A stretch of DNA of 22,396 bases from SZUA-430 sp034440175. Its GTDB lineage: Bacteria; Pseudomonadota; Alphaproteobacteria; Micropepsales; Micropepsaceae. Shown one piece after another: positions 1-7,678 of this stretch (the first letter of the stretch is position 1; every line of letters begins with the position of its first letter). A program made the position numbers and the translations under genes. The DNA is taken from positions 1 to 22,396 of the forward strand of contig JAWXBO010000193.1 of the NCBI GenBank assembly GCA_034440175.1. The letters are read 5' to 3'. The notes below the pieces were generated by a model. That model made no database searches and was not told where the DNA came from. It was given only the letters and a program-made list of their open reading frames with translations.

Positions 1-728
1 GTCGAGACGCTTGGCGCCGGGAACCTCAGCGTGCGCGTCAAAGTCGAAGGCAAAGACGAGATTGCACGTGTCGCTGAAAGCTTCAATCGCGCCGCCGCCC
101 GCATCGAAGCGCTGGTGAACTCGCACAAAATGCTGCTCGCCAACGCCTCGCATGAACTGCGCACGCCCCTGACGCGCCTGCGAATGGGCATTGAATTGCT
201 GAAAGGAAATGCCGAACCGCAGCGTCGCGCCGAACTCGAACAGGATATCGCCGAACTCGACGAACTCATCGAGGAGATTCTGCTCTCAAGCCGCCTCGAC
301 TCTATGGCGCGACCCGTGCACACCGAAGACGTCGATCTCCTGGCCTCGCCGCCGAAGAAGCCTCGCGTTTCGACGACATCACAGTCACCGGCCAAGCTGT
401 CGTTATCAAGGGCGATACCCGCCTGCTGCGCCGGCTGATCCGCAACCTGATCGACAATGCCAAGCGCCACGGGAGGCCACCCATCGAAGTCTCAGTCGCC
501 GCCGAGGGAGTAAACGCAAACCTCACCGTCACCGACCACGGCTCCGGCATTCCCGGAGCCGACCGCGAACACGTCTTCGAACCATTTTTCCGCAAGGCAA
601 GCGCCACCAGCAATAGCACCGGCCTTGGCTTGGCCCTGGTTCGCCAAATCGCCCGCCATCACGGCGGGGACGTAAGTGTCGAGGGCAACAACACACTTCT
701 GGTGCGGTTGCCGAAAAGCGGAATCTAA
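1..728 (+). pseudogene. Sensor histidine kinase, 3' part, frameshifted
   Basis: This is the C-terminal part of a two-component sensor kinase; its 5' end lies outside the window. Reading from base 1, a HAMP-like stretch (GNLSVRV...DEIARVAESFNR) leads into a HisKA domain with the phospho-acceptor His at 151-153 in the motif ASHELRTPLTRLR. After about base 345 this frame gives an unrelated tail and stops at 438. The ATPase domain continues in the third frame: an N box with RNLIDNAKRH, a G1 box with TDHGSGIP, an F box with FEPFFRK, a G2 box with TGLGLALV, and a TAA stop at 726-728. One extra C near 343-348 would turn CTGGCCTCG into CTGGCCCTCGCC and rejoin the frames exactly between HisKA and HATPase_c. 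It is therefore either a true pseudogene or a sequencing error. The cognate response regulator is not in the window. The stop overlaps the convergent vapC stop. Confidence 0.85.
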
Positions 729-1117
729 AGCACCATCAACCCAAGGTACTTTTCCATTGCATCGAAGTCACGGTCGTTGTGCAGCAGCGGTAACGAGTGA
801 TGTATGCAGTAAGTGCCAATGATAAGATCAACGGTCTTGCTTAACGTTATGCCTCTCGCCCGTAAAATTCTGTAATTTGCTGCGGCTTCGACTGCAAGCC
901 GTGCGTCACAGAGCGGGACAATTGGAAATTTATTCAGCGCTTGCTCCACACGCTGCGCTTCCGCATCCGAACCAAAGCCCCTCAGAAACTCACAGAGCAC
1001 CAAATCGCCAACCAAAACGGCACCGCTGTCAATCAACTCCTCAAGTTTGACCACCTCGTCCGTCCTTCGTCCGCGGATGAAATCGACCCAAACTGTAGTA
1101 TCGACGAGGGCAAGCAC
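725..1117 (-). CDS. vapC: VapC-type PIN-domain ribonuclease toxin
   Basis: This 130-residue protein spans a single PIN domain, the usual size for VapC toxins, which are Mg-dependent endoribonucleases cutting tRNA or rRNA. The acidic catalytic set is visible: D6 in LVDTTVWVDF, E43 in LCEFLRGF, D97 in SKTVDLIIG, and D115 with D117 in HNDRDFD. It starts with GTG at 1117, three bases after the vapB stop, with AGGA inside the end of vapB as a ribosome-binding site; this spacing suggests translational coupling. The TAG stop at 725-727 overlaps the stop of the convergent kinase remnant. Its activity should be blocked by the VapB protein encoded just upstream. All key residues are present, so I expect a functional toxin; the RNA target cannot be read from the sequence. 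Confidence 0.9.
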   Translation of the reverse strand: MLALVDTTVWVDFIRGRRTDEVVKLEELIDSGAVLVGDLVLCEFLRGFGSDAEAQRVEQALNKFPIVPLCDARLAVEAAANYRILRARGITLSKTVDLIIGTYCIHHSLPLLHNDRDFDAMEKYLGLMVL

Positions 1118-1120
1118 CGC

Positions 1121-1312
1121 TCAGTCCTGCCGCCACGCCTCAATGTCCCCTCGCCATGTAACCTTGCCAACGAGTTCGAGAATTCTGCGTTGGTCTCTTC
1201 GCTCAACAAGCAGCCTCAACGCGGCCTCGACAGTTTCGCGCTTGGTTTTATAGGGCCCGGCTTTCATCGCCGACCGAATGAGCCTGTCATCAATTTCAAT
1301 ATTGGTGCGCAT
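1121..1312 (-). CDS. vapB: VapB-type antitoxin
   Basis: This 63-residue protein has the N-terminal pattern RTNIEIDDRLIRSAMKAG followed by TKRETVEAALRLLV, typical of the VapB antitoxins whose ribbon-helix-helix-like N-terminus binds DNA. The C-terminal tail (ILELVGKVTWRGDIEAWRQD) is the kind of segment that wraps the PIN toxin. I chose the ATG at 1312 because GGAGA (1318-1322 on the complement) lies six bases upstream and family members begin MRTN; an in-frame start at 1351 lacks both. It is first in a two-gene operon with vapC, separated by three bases. VapBC complexes usually repress their own promoter, and a 7-base inverted repeat sits upstream in the promoter. Confidence 0.88.
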   Translation of the reverse strand: MRTNIEIDDRLIRSAMKAGPYKTKRETVEAALRLLVERRDQRRILELVGKVTWRGDIEAWRQD

Positions 1313-1324
1313 CGCTCTCTCCAA

Positions 1325-1370
1325 TGTGTATTCGGAATGGAAATTATACACACAAAGATTTCCACATCAA
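1325..1370 (-). promoter_or_regulatory. Putative vapBC promoter with inverted-repeat operator
   Basis: On the minus strand a perfect TATAAT (1343-1348) is preceded, 16 bases upstream, by TTGATG (1365-1370), a partial match to the -35 consensus. An inverted repeat TGTGTAT (1325-1331) / ATACACA (1346-1352) with a 14-base spacer overlaps the -10 and the expected transcription start. It is positioned as an autorepression site for a VapB-VapC complex. The sequence elements are seen directly; the operator role is inferred. Confidence 0.55.
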
Positions 1371-1464
1371 CATTTTTTGGCGGGGCAACCTCGGTTGCGG
1401 CCCAGCGCCCATATGGTTACGGTGCGCTTAACAGATATTCACCAGTATAATCGGAGCCCCAGAC

Positions 1465-3714
1465 ATGGCATCGGATAATTCGGCACTTTGGATGGTCGCG
1501 GCCTTTGTCGGCGCCGTCATTGCGATCCCGGTACTTGGTTCGACGTTCGGCGGACCGCCCACAACTGTCACCAACCTCGCCAGCGGCACCGAACCCGTCG
1601 ACATCACAAAAACGCAGTCCACTCAAAAGCGCCTCGCCAAGGCCTCCGACATCGACGGCGCGCGTGTCATCGGCGCTGACTCAGAGCCTGAAAATTGGCT
1701 CGCCCACGGCCGCACCTACGGCGAGCAGCGTTACTCGCCGCTCAACAAAATCACCGACGCCAACGTGAAAGATTTGGGCCTCGCCTGGACGTTCAACACC
1801 GAGACAACTCGCGGCCTGGAATCCTCTCCGATCGTTGTCGATGGTGTGATGTTCGCGACCGGCTCGTGGAGCGTCGTCTTCGCCCTCGACGCCAAGACAG
1901 GCGAACAACTTTGGGTCTATGACCCGGAAGTGCCGCGCGAATGGGGCCGAAAGCCGTGCTGCGACGTTGTCAATCGGGGCGTTGCAGTCTGGATGGGGCG
2001 CGTCTATGTCGGCACCCTCGACGGCCGCCTGGTCGCCCTGGATGCCAAGACCGGCAAACCGGTCTGGGACATCAACACCATTGATCGCACCAAACCCTAT
2101 TCAGTCACCGGCGCGCCGCGTATCGTCAAAGGCAAAGTCATTATCGGCAATGGCGGCGCCGAGCTTGGCGTGCGCGGTTACATTACCGCCTACGATGCCG
2201 GTACCGGTAGGCAGCTATGGCGTTTCTATACTGTCCCCGGTGATCCGCGCGTCCCCCTCGACGCCGAGAACCAGCACCTCAAGGCCGCAATCCCCACCTG
2301 GAAAGCAGACCCGCAAGGTTGGAAATATTGGGAGATCGGCGGCGGTGGCACCGTCTGGGACTCGATGGCCTACGACCCCGATCTCGACCTGCTCTACATC
2401 GGCACCGGCAACGGCTCTCCGTGGAGCCGTTATCTGCGCTCGCCCGGCGGCGGCGACAATCTCTACCTCTCATCCATCGTCGCCATCAAACCCGACAGCG
2501 GCGAAATGGCCTGGCATTTCCAGGAAACGCCCGGCGACACCTGGGATTTCACCGCCACCCAGCACATCATTCTGGCCGATCTCCAGATCGACGGCCAGGC
2601 ACGCAAAGTCCTGATGCACGCACCCAAGAACGGCTTCTTCTACGTGCTCGACCGCGAAACCGGCAAGTTCATCTCCGGCAAAAATTATGTCCCCGTGACC
2701 TGGGCCAAGGGCCTCGACGCCAACGGCCGCCCGATCGAGGACCCGGCAAGCTCTTATCGCGATCAACCGAAAATGGTGCAGCCGTCGCCGCACGGTGCTC
2801 ACAACTGGCAGCCGATGGCCTACAATCCTCAAACCAAACTGGTCTACATTCCCGTTCAGCTCACGCCCTATCTCTTCCCGCTCGACAAAAAGAAAGAAGT
2901 AAAATTGGGGGCATGGAACACCGGGCTTGACCTAAACATGGTCGTAACGATGACGGCAGCGGCCTTGGCTGCAGGCCAGCCTATGCCTCCTGCGGAAGGG
3001 TTCGTTGTCGCTTGGGATCCCATCAACCAGAAGGAAGCCTGGCGCGCCAAACACGCAACGTTCTGGAACGGAGGCATGTTGACCACCGCAGGCAATCTTG
3101 TGTTTCAGGGCGCTGGCGATGGCGGGCTGCGGGCATGGAAAGCTGACAGCGGTGAAGAGGTTTGGAAGATCGACACCAAAACCGGCATCATCGCGCCACC
3201 CGTCACCTACGCGGTTGATGGCGAACAATTCGTTGTCGTTTCGGCAGGATGGGGCGGCGTTGGGCTGACGCTCGTACCGGAAGCGGCAAACGCGATCACG
3301 AAATACGGCAACGCCGGCAAAATCTTCGCCTTCAAACTCGGAGGCCAGAAGACAGTCGATGTCCCCGAAATCACGCGCCCGCCGATGGTCAAGCCACCCG
3401 AGGTGACGGCCAGTGCGGCCGTAATCACCAAAGGCGCCGCCGCATACAACCGTTACTGCCTCGTGTGTCACGGCATTTTTGCGATGAGCGGCGGGGTTGT
3501 TCCCGATTTGCGTTACTCGACGCCCGAAGTCTTCGCCCGCTACAAGGAGATCGTCATTGACGGCGAGCTCAAAGAAAATGGCATGGCCTCCTTTGCCGAT
3601 CATCTCAATGAAGACGACGCCAGGGCGATCCAGGCCTACATCGTTCAAATGGCCAACGCCGCCTACGCCGCAGAACAGAAACCCCCTGCCCCCGCGCCGG
3701 AGAAGCCGAACTAA
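1465..3714 (+). CDS. PQQ-dependent quinohemoprotein alcohol dehydrogenase
   Basis: This 749-residue enzyme should oxidise an alcohol with pyrroloquinoline quinone and pass electrons through its own heme c to the respiratory chain, on the periplasmic side. Residues 8-28 form one hydrophobic segment (membrane anchor or uncleaved signal). The eight-bladed propeller follows, with repeated W-docking patterns such as ALDAKTGEQLW. The vicinal disulfide C165-C166, which packs against PQQ in this family, is present in KPCCDVVNRG. The likely catalytic base is D361 in TWDFTATQH. A C-terminal cytochrome domain has heme motif C665-L-V-C668-H669, with M707 a plausible axial ligand. GGAG at 1453-1456 supports the ATG. 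No PQQ-synthesis gene or partner cytochrome lies nearby, and the substrate cannot be assigned. Type II (single cytochrome fusion) fits best. Confidence 0.93.
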   Translation: MASDNSALWMVAAFVGAVIAIPVLGSTFGGPPTTVTNLASGTEPVDITKTQSTQKRLAKASDIDGARVIGADSEPENWLAHGRTYGEQRYSPLNKITDANVKDLGLAWTFNTETTRGLESSPIVVDGVMFATGSWSVVFALDAKTGEQLWVYDPEVPREWGRKPCCDVVNRGVAVWMGRVYVGTLDGRLVALDAKTGKPVWDINTIDRTKPYSVTGAPRIVKGKVIIGNGGAELGVRGYITAYDAGTGRQLWRFYTVPGDPRVPLDAENQHLKAAIPTWKADPQGWKYWEIGGGGTVWDSMAYDPDLDLLYIGTGNGSPWSRYLRSPGGGDNLYLSSIVAIKPDSGEMAWHFQETPGDTWDFTATQHIILADLQIDGQARKVLMHAPKNGFFYVLDRETGKFISGKNYVPVTWAKGLDANGRPIEDPASSYRDQPKMVQPSPHGAHNWQPMAYNPQTKLVYIPVQLTPYLFPLDKKKEVKLGAWNTGLDLNMVVTMTAAALAAGQPMPPAEGFVVAWDPINQKEAWRAKHATFWNGGMLTTAGNLVFQGAGDGGLRAWKADSGEEVWKIDTKTGIIAPPVTYAVDGEQFVVVSAGWGGVGLTLVPEAANAITKYGNAGKIFAFKLGGQKTVDVPEITRPPMVKPPEVTASAAVITKGAAAYNRYCLVCHGIFAMSGGVVPDLRYSTPEVFARYKEIVIDGELKENGMASFADHLNEDDARAIQAYIVQMANAAYAAEQKPPAPAPEKPN

Positions 3715-3718
3715 GGAG

Positions 3719-3862
3719 GCCCTTCATCCGTCTCGCCGCGAAGGTGCGGCGATCCACCTTCTCCCGGAGGGAGAAGGGCTGGGCTCTATCTTGGGGCACT
3801 TCGCCCGCTTGCGGGAGAAGGTGACGCGGTTCGCATCTTCGTGGGCCGTGCCGGATGAGGGC
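3719..3862 (+). repeat. Large extragenic palindromic repeat, copy 1 (degenerate)
   Basis: This element begins with CCCTTCATCCGTC, continues through CCACCTTCTCCC and GGAGAAGGGC, and returns through GCCCGCTTGCGGGAGAAGGTG to end in CGGATGAGGGC, so its ends are inverted copies. It resembles the near-perfect element at 5386-5519 but its arms have drifted. It lies between the alcohol dehydrogenase stop and hisS, and both copies are followed by CTTCCACA-like sequence. Such dispersed palindromes are common between genes in alphaproteobacteria. The folded RNA could act as a terminator or mRNA stabiliser. Confidence 0.8.
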
Positions 3863-3892
3863 ACTTCCACATTTCGCAAGAGTGTCATCGAC

Positions 3893-5374
3893 ATGTCAAA
3901 AGACAAAACAAAAAAACCAACCGCCGAAAAGCCGCGCGGCTTTCGTGATCGCCTCGGCGCCGAACTCATAGCCGAGCGCCGCATGCTCGACACCATTCGC
4001 ACGGTCTTCGACTCTTATGGCTTCGACCCGCTCGAAACGCCCGCCATCGAGTTTGCCGACTCGCTCGGAAAATTCCTGCCCGACCTCGACCGTCCCAATG
4101 AAGGCGTCTTCGCCTTCCGCGACGATGATGAAGAATGGCTGTCGCTGCGTTATGACCTGACCGCGCCGCTCGCCCGCTTTGTTGCCGAAAATTACGACGA
4201 ACTGCCAAAACCGTTCCGCCGCTATCAGGTAGGTCAGGTTTTCCGCAACGAAAAACCGGGCCCCGGCCGCTACCGCGAGTTCACCCAGTTCGACGCTGAC
4301 ACCGTAGGCACGCCGTCGCCAACCGCCGACGCCGAAGGCTACATGATGCTGTGCGACGTTTTCGAGGCGCTTGGCCTCACCGGCGACTACATCGTCAAAG
4401 TCAACAACCGCAAAATCCTCAACGGCATTCTGGAATCGATCGGCATCGCCTCCGGCCCCGAACACGAAGCCCAACGCCTGGGCGTCCTGCGCGCCATCGA
4501 CAAGCTTGATCGCCTGGGCGCCGATGGCGTCAGCCAATTGCTGGGCGCAGGCCGCAAAGACGAGTCCGGCGATTTCACCAAAGGCGCCAACCTGTCGCCT
4601 AACGCTATCGCCCGCGTCATCGCCTTCACCCAGGCCGGAACCACAGACCGCCTGGCCGTGTGCAACGAACTCGAACGCCTGGTCGGTGAAAGCGTCCAGG
4701 GCCGCGAAGGCGTCAAAGAGCTGCGCGACATCGAATCCATCCTCGAAGGCAACGGCTACGACGCCAAACGCATCGCCTTTGACCCCTCGATCGTCCGCGG
4801 TCTTGCCTACTATACCGGTCCCGTCGTCGAAGCCGAACTGACTTTCCAGGTCTTGAACGAAGATGGCCAAACCGTGCGTTTCGGCGCCGTGGCAAGCGGC
4901 GGCCGTTACGACGATCTGGTAACACGGTTCAAAGGCGTCCAGGTTCCAGCCACGGGCATCTCCATCGGCGTCAGCCGGCTCCAGGCAGCACTCGCGGCCA
5001 GAAACGCCACCGCCGCGAAAGCCTCCGGACCCGTCGTGGTGCTTGTCATGGACCGCGACGCCGTCCCCAGCTATTTCGCTATGGTCCGCGAACTGCGCGC
5101 CGCAGCTATTCGCACCGAGCTCTACACCGGCACCTCCGGCATGAAAGCCCAGCTCAAATATGCCGACAAGCGCGCAAGCCCCATCGCCGTCATCGAAGGC
5201 AGCGACGAACGCGCCAAAGGCCTCGTCACCCTGAAAAACCTAATCCTCGGCGCTGAACAGTCCAAAGACATCAAAGACCGCACCCAATGGGCCAAAGGCG
5301 CCGATGCGCAAGTCACCGTGCCGCGCGCGGAGTTGGTGGCAGCAGTGAAAAAGATGCTGGGTGAGATGCGGTGA
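3893..5374 (+). CDS. hisS: Histidine--tRNA ligase
   Basis: This 493-residue class II aminoacyl-tRNA synthetase charges tRNA-His with histidine using ATP. Visible family motifs are: YDLTAPLARFV at about residue 87; motif 2 with R118 in VFRNEKPGPGRYREFTQFD; the histidine-binding stretch RGLAYYTG at about 302-309; motif 3-like ASGGRYD (334-340) with GISIGVSRL after it; and an anticodon-binding alpha/beta domain from about residue 375 to the end. The frame is open much further upstream, into the alcohol dehydrogenase and the palindrome, but the first residues that look like HisS (KPRGFRDRLGAELIAERRML) follow the ATG at 3893. No strong ribosome-binding site precedes it. It heads the block hisS-hisZ-hisG; hisZ is itself a HisS paralogue. 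The gene is intact. Confidence 0.95.
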   Translation: MSKDKTKKPTAEKPRGFRDRLGAELIAERRMLDTIRTVFDSYGFDPLETPAIEFADSLGKFLPDLDRPNEGVFAFRDDDEEWLSLRYDLTAPLARFVAENYDELPKPFRRYQVGQVFRNEKPGPGRYREFTQFDADTVGTPSPTADAEGYMMLCDVFEALGLTGDYIVKVNNRKILNGILESIGIASGPEHEAQRLGVLRAIDKLDRLGADGVSQLLGAGRKDESGDFTKGANLSPNAIARVIAFTQAGTTDRLAVCNELERLVGESVQGREGVKELRDIESILEGNGYDAKRIAFDPSIVRGLAYYTGPVVEAELTFQVLNEDGQTVRFGAVASGGRYDDLVTRFKGVQVPATGISIGVSRLQAALAARNATAAKASGPVVVLVMDRDAVPSYFAMVRELRAAAIRTELYTGTSGMKAQLKYADKRASPIAVIEGSDERAKGLVTLKNLILGAEQSKDIKDRTQWAKGADAQVTVPRAELVAAVKKMLGEMR

Positions 5375-5385
5375 CTTATGGCCCC

Positions 5386-5519
5386 CCCTCATCCGTCACG
5401 CCGCGAAGTGCGGCGCGCCACCTTCTCCCAAAGGGAGAAGGGCTAAAAAAATGGCAAGCCCTTCGCCCGCTTGCGGGAGAAGGTGGCGCGCCGCACCTTC
5501 GCGGCGTGACGGATGAGGG
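5386..5519 (+). repeat. Large extragenic palindromic repeat, copy 2 (near-perfect)
   Basis: The first 44 bases, from CCCTCATCCGTCACGCCGCG to CCACCTTCTCCC, are the reverse complement of the last 45, with a single one-base indel (GAAGTGCGG against GAAGGTGCGG). The central loop contains a second inverted pair, GGGAGAAGGGC and GCCCTTCGCCCG. In RNA this would fold into a very long hairpin. It lies between hisS and hisZ, ten bases before the hisZ start, so it could uncouple hisZG expression from hisS. It is related to the element at 3719-3862. Confidence 0.88.
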
Positions 5520-5528
5520 CCTTCCACA

Positions 5529-6689
5529 GTGGTGACCGCCGCCCCGCCCTACAACGCCGCCACCATCGCCGCGCTGGAAACCCAGACCGCGTCCCTCCTT
5601 GCCGAGTTCCAGGCCTACGGCGCCGAGCGCATCGAGCCCGCCATCGTCCAGCCCGCCGGCGCCTTTCTTGACCGCATGGGTGAAGAGCTCCGGGCCCGCA
5701 TTTATGTTTTCGCGGGCCCCGACGGCACCGAGCTTTGTCTGCGCCCCGATCTCACCATCCTCGCCGCACAAACCTATCTTGTGCGCGTTCCCAACGGCGA
5801 CCGCCCGTTGAAGTTCTGCTACGCAGGTCCCATCTTCCGCCACGATCCAGCGCTGCCGCAAAGCTCCGGCCAGAGCTTCCAGGCCGGTGTCGAAAATTTC
5901 AACGCCGCCGATTCCGCCGCCGCCGACATCGAAACCCTGCTCCTGACGCACAAATCGTTGGTACGCACCGGCTTGAAGCACAGCGAAGTCACGCTGGGCG
6001 ACGTCGGCCTGTTCGCAAGTCTGCTCGATGCACTCGCGCTGCCACATTACTGGCGCGTCAAACTTCGCCGTCACGTCTGGAACCCCGCCCGTCTCGCTGA
6101 ATTGCTTGCACAACTGACCAGTCCTGCCGGCACCGGGAATGAATTCCTCGCGCGGATCGGGTCGCTCACGCCGGTTGATGCGCGCGCAGCACTTGAAGCG
6201 GCGCTAGCGCAAGACGGCATCAAACCCATCGGCTTTCGCACGCTCGATGAAATCACCGGGCGCTTGCTGGAGCGCGCAGCCGAAGCCTCAACCTCGCGTC
6301 TGCCGCAATCGACCGCAGCCCTGATCACATCGTTTGCAGCCGTCAGCGTGCCTGCCACCCAGGCCATCGACACGCTGCACAGACTGACGCAGGCGGCCGG
6401 CATATCTATCGATCGCGCCCTCGATGCCCTAAAGAAGCGTTTCGAACTCCTTTCGAACTCCGGCTTCGATCCCGCCAAAGCAGTTTTTGCCTCACGCTTT
6501 GGCCGCAACATGGAATATTACACCGGCTTCGTCTTTGAGTTTCGTTCCGCCCCGGCATTACCGCCGGTCGCCGGCGGCGGCCGTTACGACAATTTGCTCA
6601 CGGCCCTCGGCGCCGCCAAACCCACGCCCGCCATCGGTCTTGCCATCTTCGGTGAACGTCTAGCAGTGGCACGCGGGGCCGTGGCATGA
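5529..6689 (+). CDS. hisZ: ATP phosphoribosyltransferase regulatory subunit
   Basis: This 386-residue HisS paralogue lacks aminoacylation activity in the known family. It forms a hetero-octamer with HisG, which it activates and makes sensitive to histidine in the first step of histidine synthesis. Class II synthetase-like signatures are seen: LCLRPDLTILAAQTYL, CYAGPIFRHDP, GRNMEYYTGFVFEF near residue 325, and AGGGRYDNLL near 350. The synthetase-like anticodon-binding domain is absent, giving the expected shorter length. The start is GTG at 5529 or the adjacent GTG at 5532, directly after the palindromic repeat; no clear ribosome-binding site is visible. The stop overlaps the hisG start in ATGA (6686-6689), implying coupled synthesis of the two subunits. 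Confidence 0.93.
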   Translation: MVTAAPPYNAATIAALETQTASLLAEFQAYGAERIEPAIVQPAGAFLDRMGEELRARIYVFAGPDGTELCLRPDLTILAAQTYLVRVPNGDRPLKFCYAGPIFRHDPALPQSSGQSFQAGVENFNAADSAAADIETLLLTHKSLVRTGLKHSEVTLGDVGLFASLLDALALPHYWRVKLRRHVWNPARLAELLAQLTSPAGTGNEFLARIGSLTPVDARAALEAALAQDGIKPIGFRTLDEITGRLLERAAEASTSRLPQSTAALITSFAAVSVPATQAIDTLHRLTQAAGISIDRALDALKKRFELLSNSGFDPAKAVFASRFGRNMEYYTGFVFEFRSAPALPPVAGGGRYDNLLTALGAAKPTPAIGLAIFGERLAVARGAVA

Positions 6690-7645
6690 CCCTGATCTTA
6701 GCCATCCCCTCCAAGGGCCGCCTCCAGGAACAAACCCTCGACTATCTCGCCGCGGCAGGGCTTTCGATGCAACAATCGCGCGGCGCCCGCGACTACACCG
6801 CCAGTCTGGCGGGTGTCGACGGTGTTACCATGTCCCTGCTTTCAGCCGCCGAAATCGCCGACGATCTCATCGCCGGGAAAATCCACTTTGGCATCACCGG
6901 CGAGGACCTGCTCGCCGAGCGCAGCGCCGGCAACCGCGTCCACAGCGTGGAGCGTCTGGGCTTCGGGTGCGCCAATGTCATCGTCGCCGTCCCGCGCGCC
7001 TGGATCGACGTCTCCACCATGGCCGATCTCGACGACGTCGCCGCCAGCTTCCACACCCGGCATCATCGCAAGCTTCGCGTCGCCACCAAATACGTCACCC
7101 TCGCGCGCAATTTCTTTGCCAGCCACGGCATCGCCGACTACCGCATTGTCGAAAGCCTTGGCGCCACCGAAGGCGCCCCCGCGTCGGGCACTGCCGAAGC
7201 CATCGTCGACATCACCACCACGGGCGCAACGCTGACCGCCAACGATCTGAAGATCCTCGACGACGGCGTCATCTTGGAAAGCCAGGCAGCGCTCACGGCC
7301 AGCCGGCGCGCCGATTGGAATGCACAGGCTCGCGCCGCCGCCGGCGCTTTGCTGGAGAGGCTCGAAGCCCGAGCCACCGCCAAGGCCTCGCAAATCCTGC
7401 GCCTGGAGCGCAACAACCACACTCAGGCCGCCATCAAAAATTTGGTGACGTCCTATGGTGCCAAAATTCTGTCGGACCCCCAAGCCCCCGAAGCCGCCAT
7501 CCTTGTCCCTGAAAAGAATCTGACATCCGCCATTGCCCACCTGCGCCAAGCATCGCCCCAAACCGCAATCGCCACCGAAAAACCCAACCAAGTTTTCGCA
7601 GGTGACAGCCGGTTCTACGCCAGTCTCGCCGCAGCGTTGGCCTAG
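6686..7645 (+). CDS. hisG: ATP phosphoribosyltransferase catalytic subunit
   Basis: HisG condenses ATP with PRPP, the committed step of histidine biosynthesis in the cytoplasm. The start LILAIPSKGRLQEQTLDYL and the PRPP-binding loop GTAEAIVDITTTGATL (about residues 168-183) are clear. The protein has 319 residues, longer than classical HisZ-dependent short HisG (about 210-230), because a C-terminal segment of roughly 100 residues follows the catalytic domains. Part of it (AAILVPEKNLTSAIAHLRQ) could be ACT-like. It starts inside the hisZ stop (ATGA overlap). The gene is complete, ending in TAG at 7643-7645. The assignment is secure; the role of the extension is not known to me. Confidence 0.95.
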   Translation: MTLILAIPSKGRLQEQTLDYLAAAGLSMQQSRGARDYTASLAGVDGVTMSLLSAAEIADDLIAGKIHFGITGEDLLAERSAGNRVHSVERLGFGCANVIVAVPRAWIDVSTMADLDDVAASFHTRHHRKLRVATKYVTLARNFFASHGIADYRIVESLGATEGAPASGTAEAIVDITTTGATLTANDLKILDDGVILESQAALTASRRADWNAQARAAAGALLERLEARATAKASQILRLERNNHTQAAIKNLVTSYGAKILSDPQAPEAAILVPEKNLTSAIAHLRQASPQTAIATEKPNQVFAGDSRFYASLAAALA

Positions 7646-7655
7646 GCGCATTCTT

Positions 7656-7666
7656 CCCCCCCCCCC
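7656..7666 (+). repeat. Homopolymeric C tract (11 C)
   Basis: Eleven consecutive C residues lie between the hisG stop and the GGAG ribosome-binding site (7669-7672) of the next gene. Such tracts are prone to slippage. This one is outside coding sequence, so length change would alter leader spacing or structure rather than a reading frame. Confidence 0.9.
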
Positions 7667-7678
7667 GCGGAGACAACC

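Noticed and set aside
1446..1451. TATAAT as promoter of the alcohol dehydrogenase
   Set aside because: It lies only 14 bases from the ATG, has no -35 match at 15-19 bases, and would start transcription past the ribosome-binding site.
3497..3892. N-terminal extension of hisS into the upstream gene and palindrome
   Set aside because: The translated extension is the wrong frame of the alcohol dehydrogenase and of the repeat. HisS homology starts after the ATG at 3893.
3896..4870. Long open frame on the minus strand opposite hisS
   Set aside because: Its composition is typical of an antisense shadow in GC-rich DNA, and hisS motifs are intact on the plus strand.
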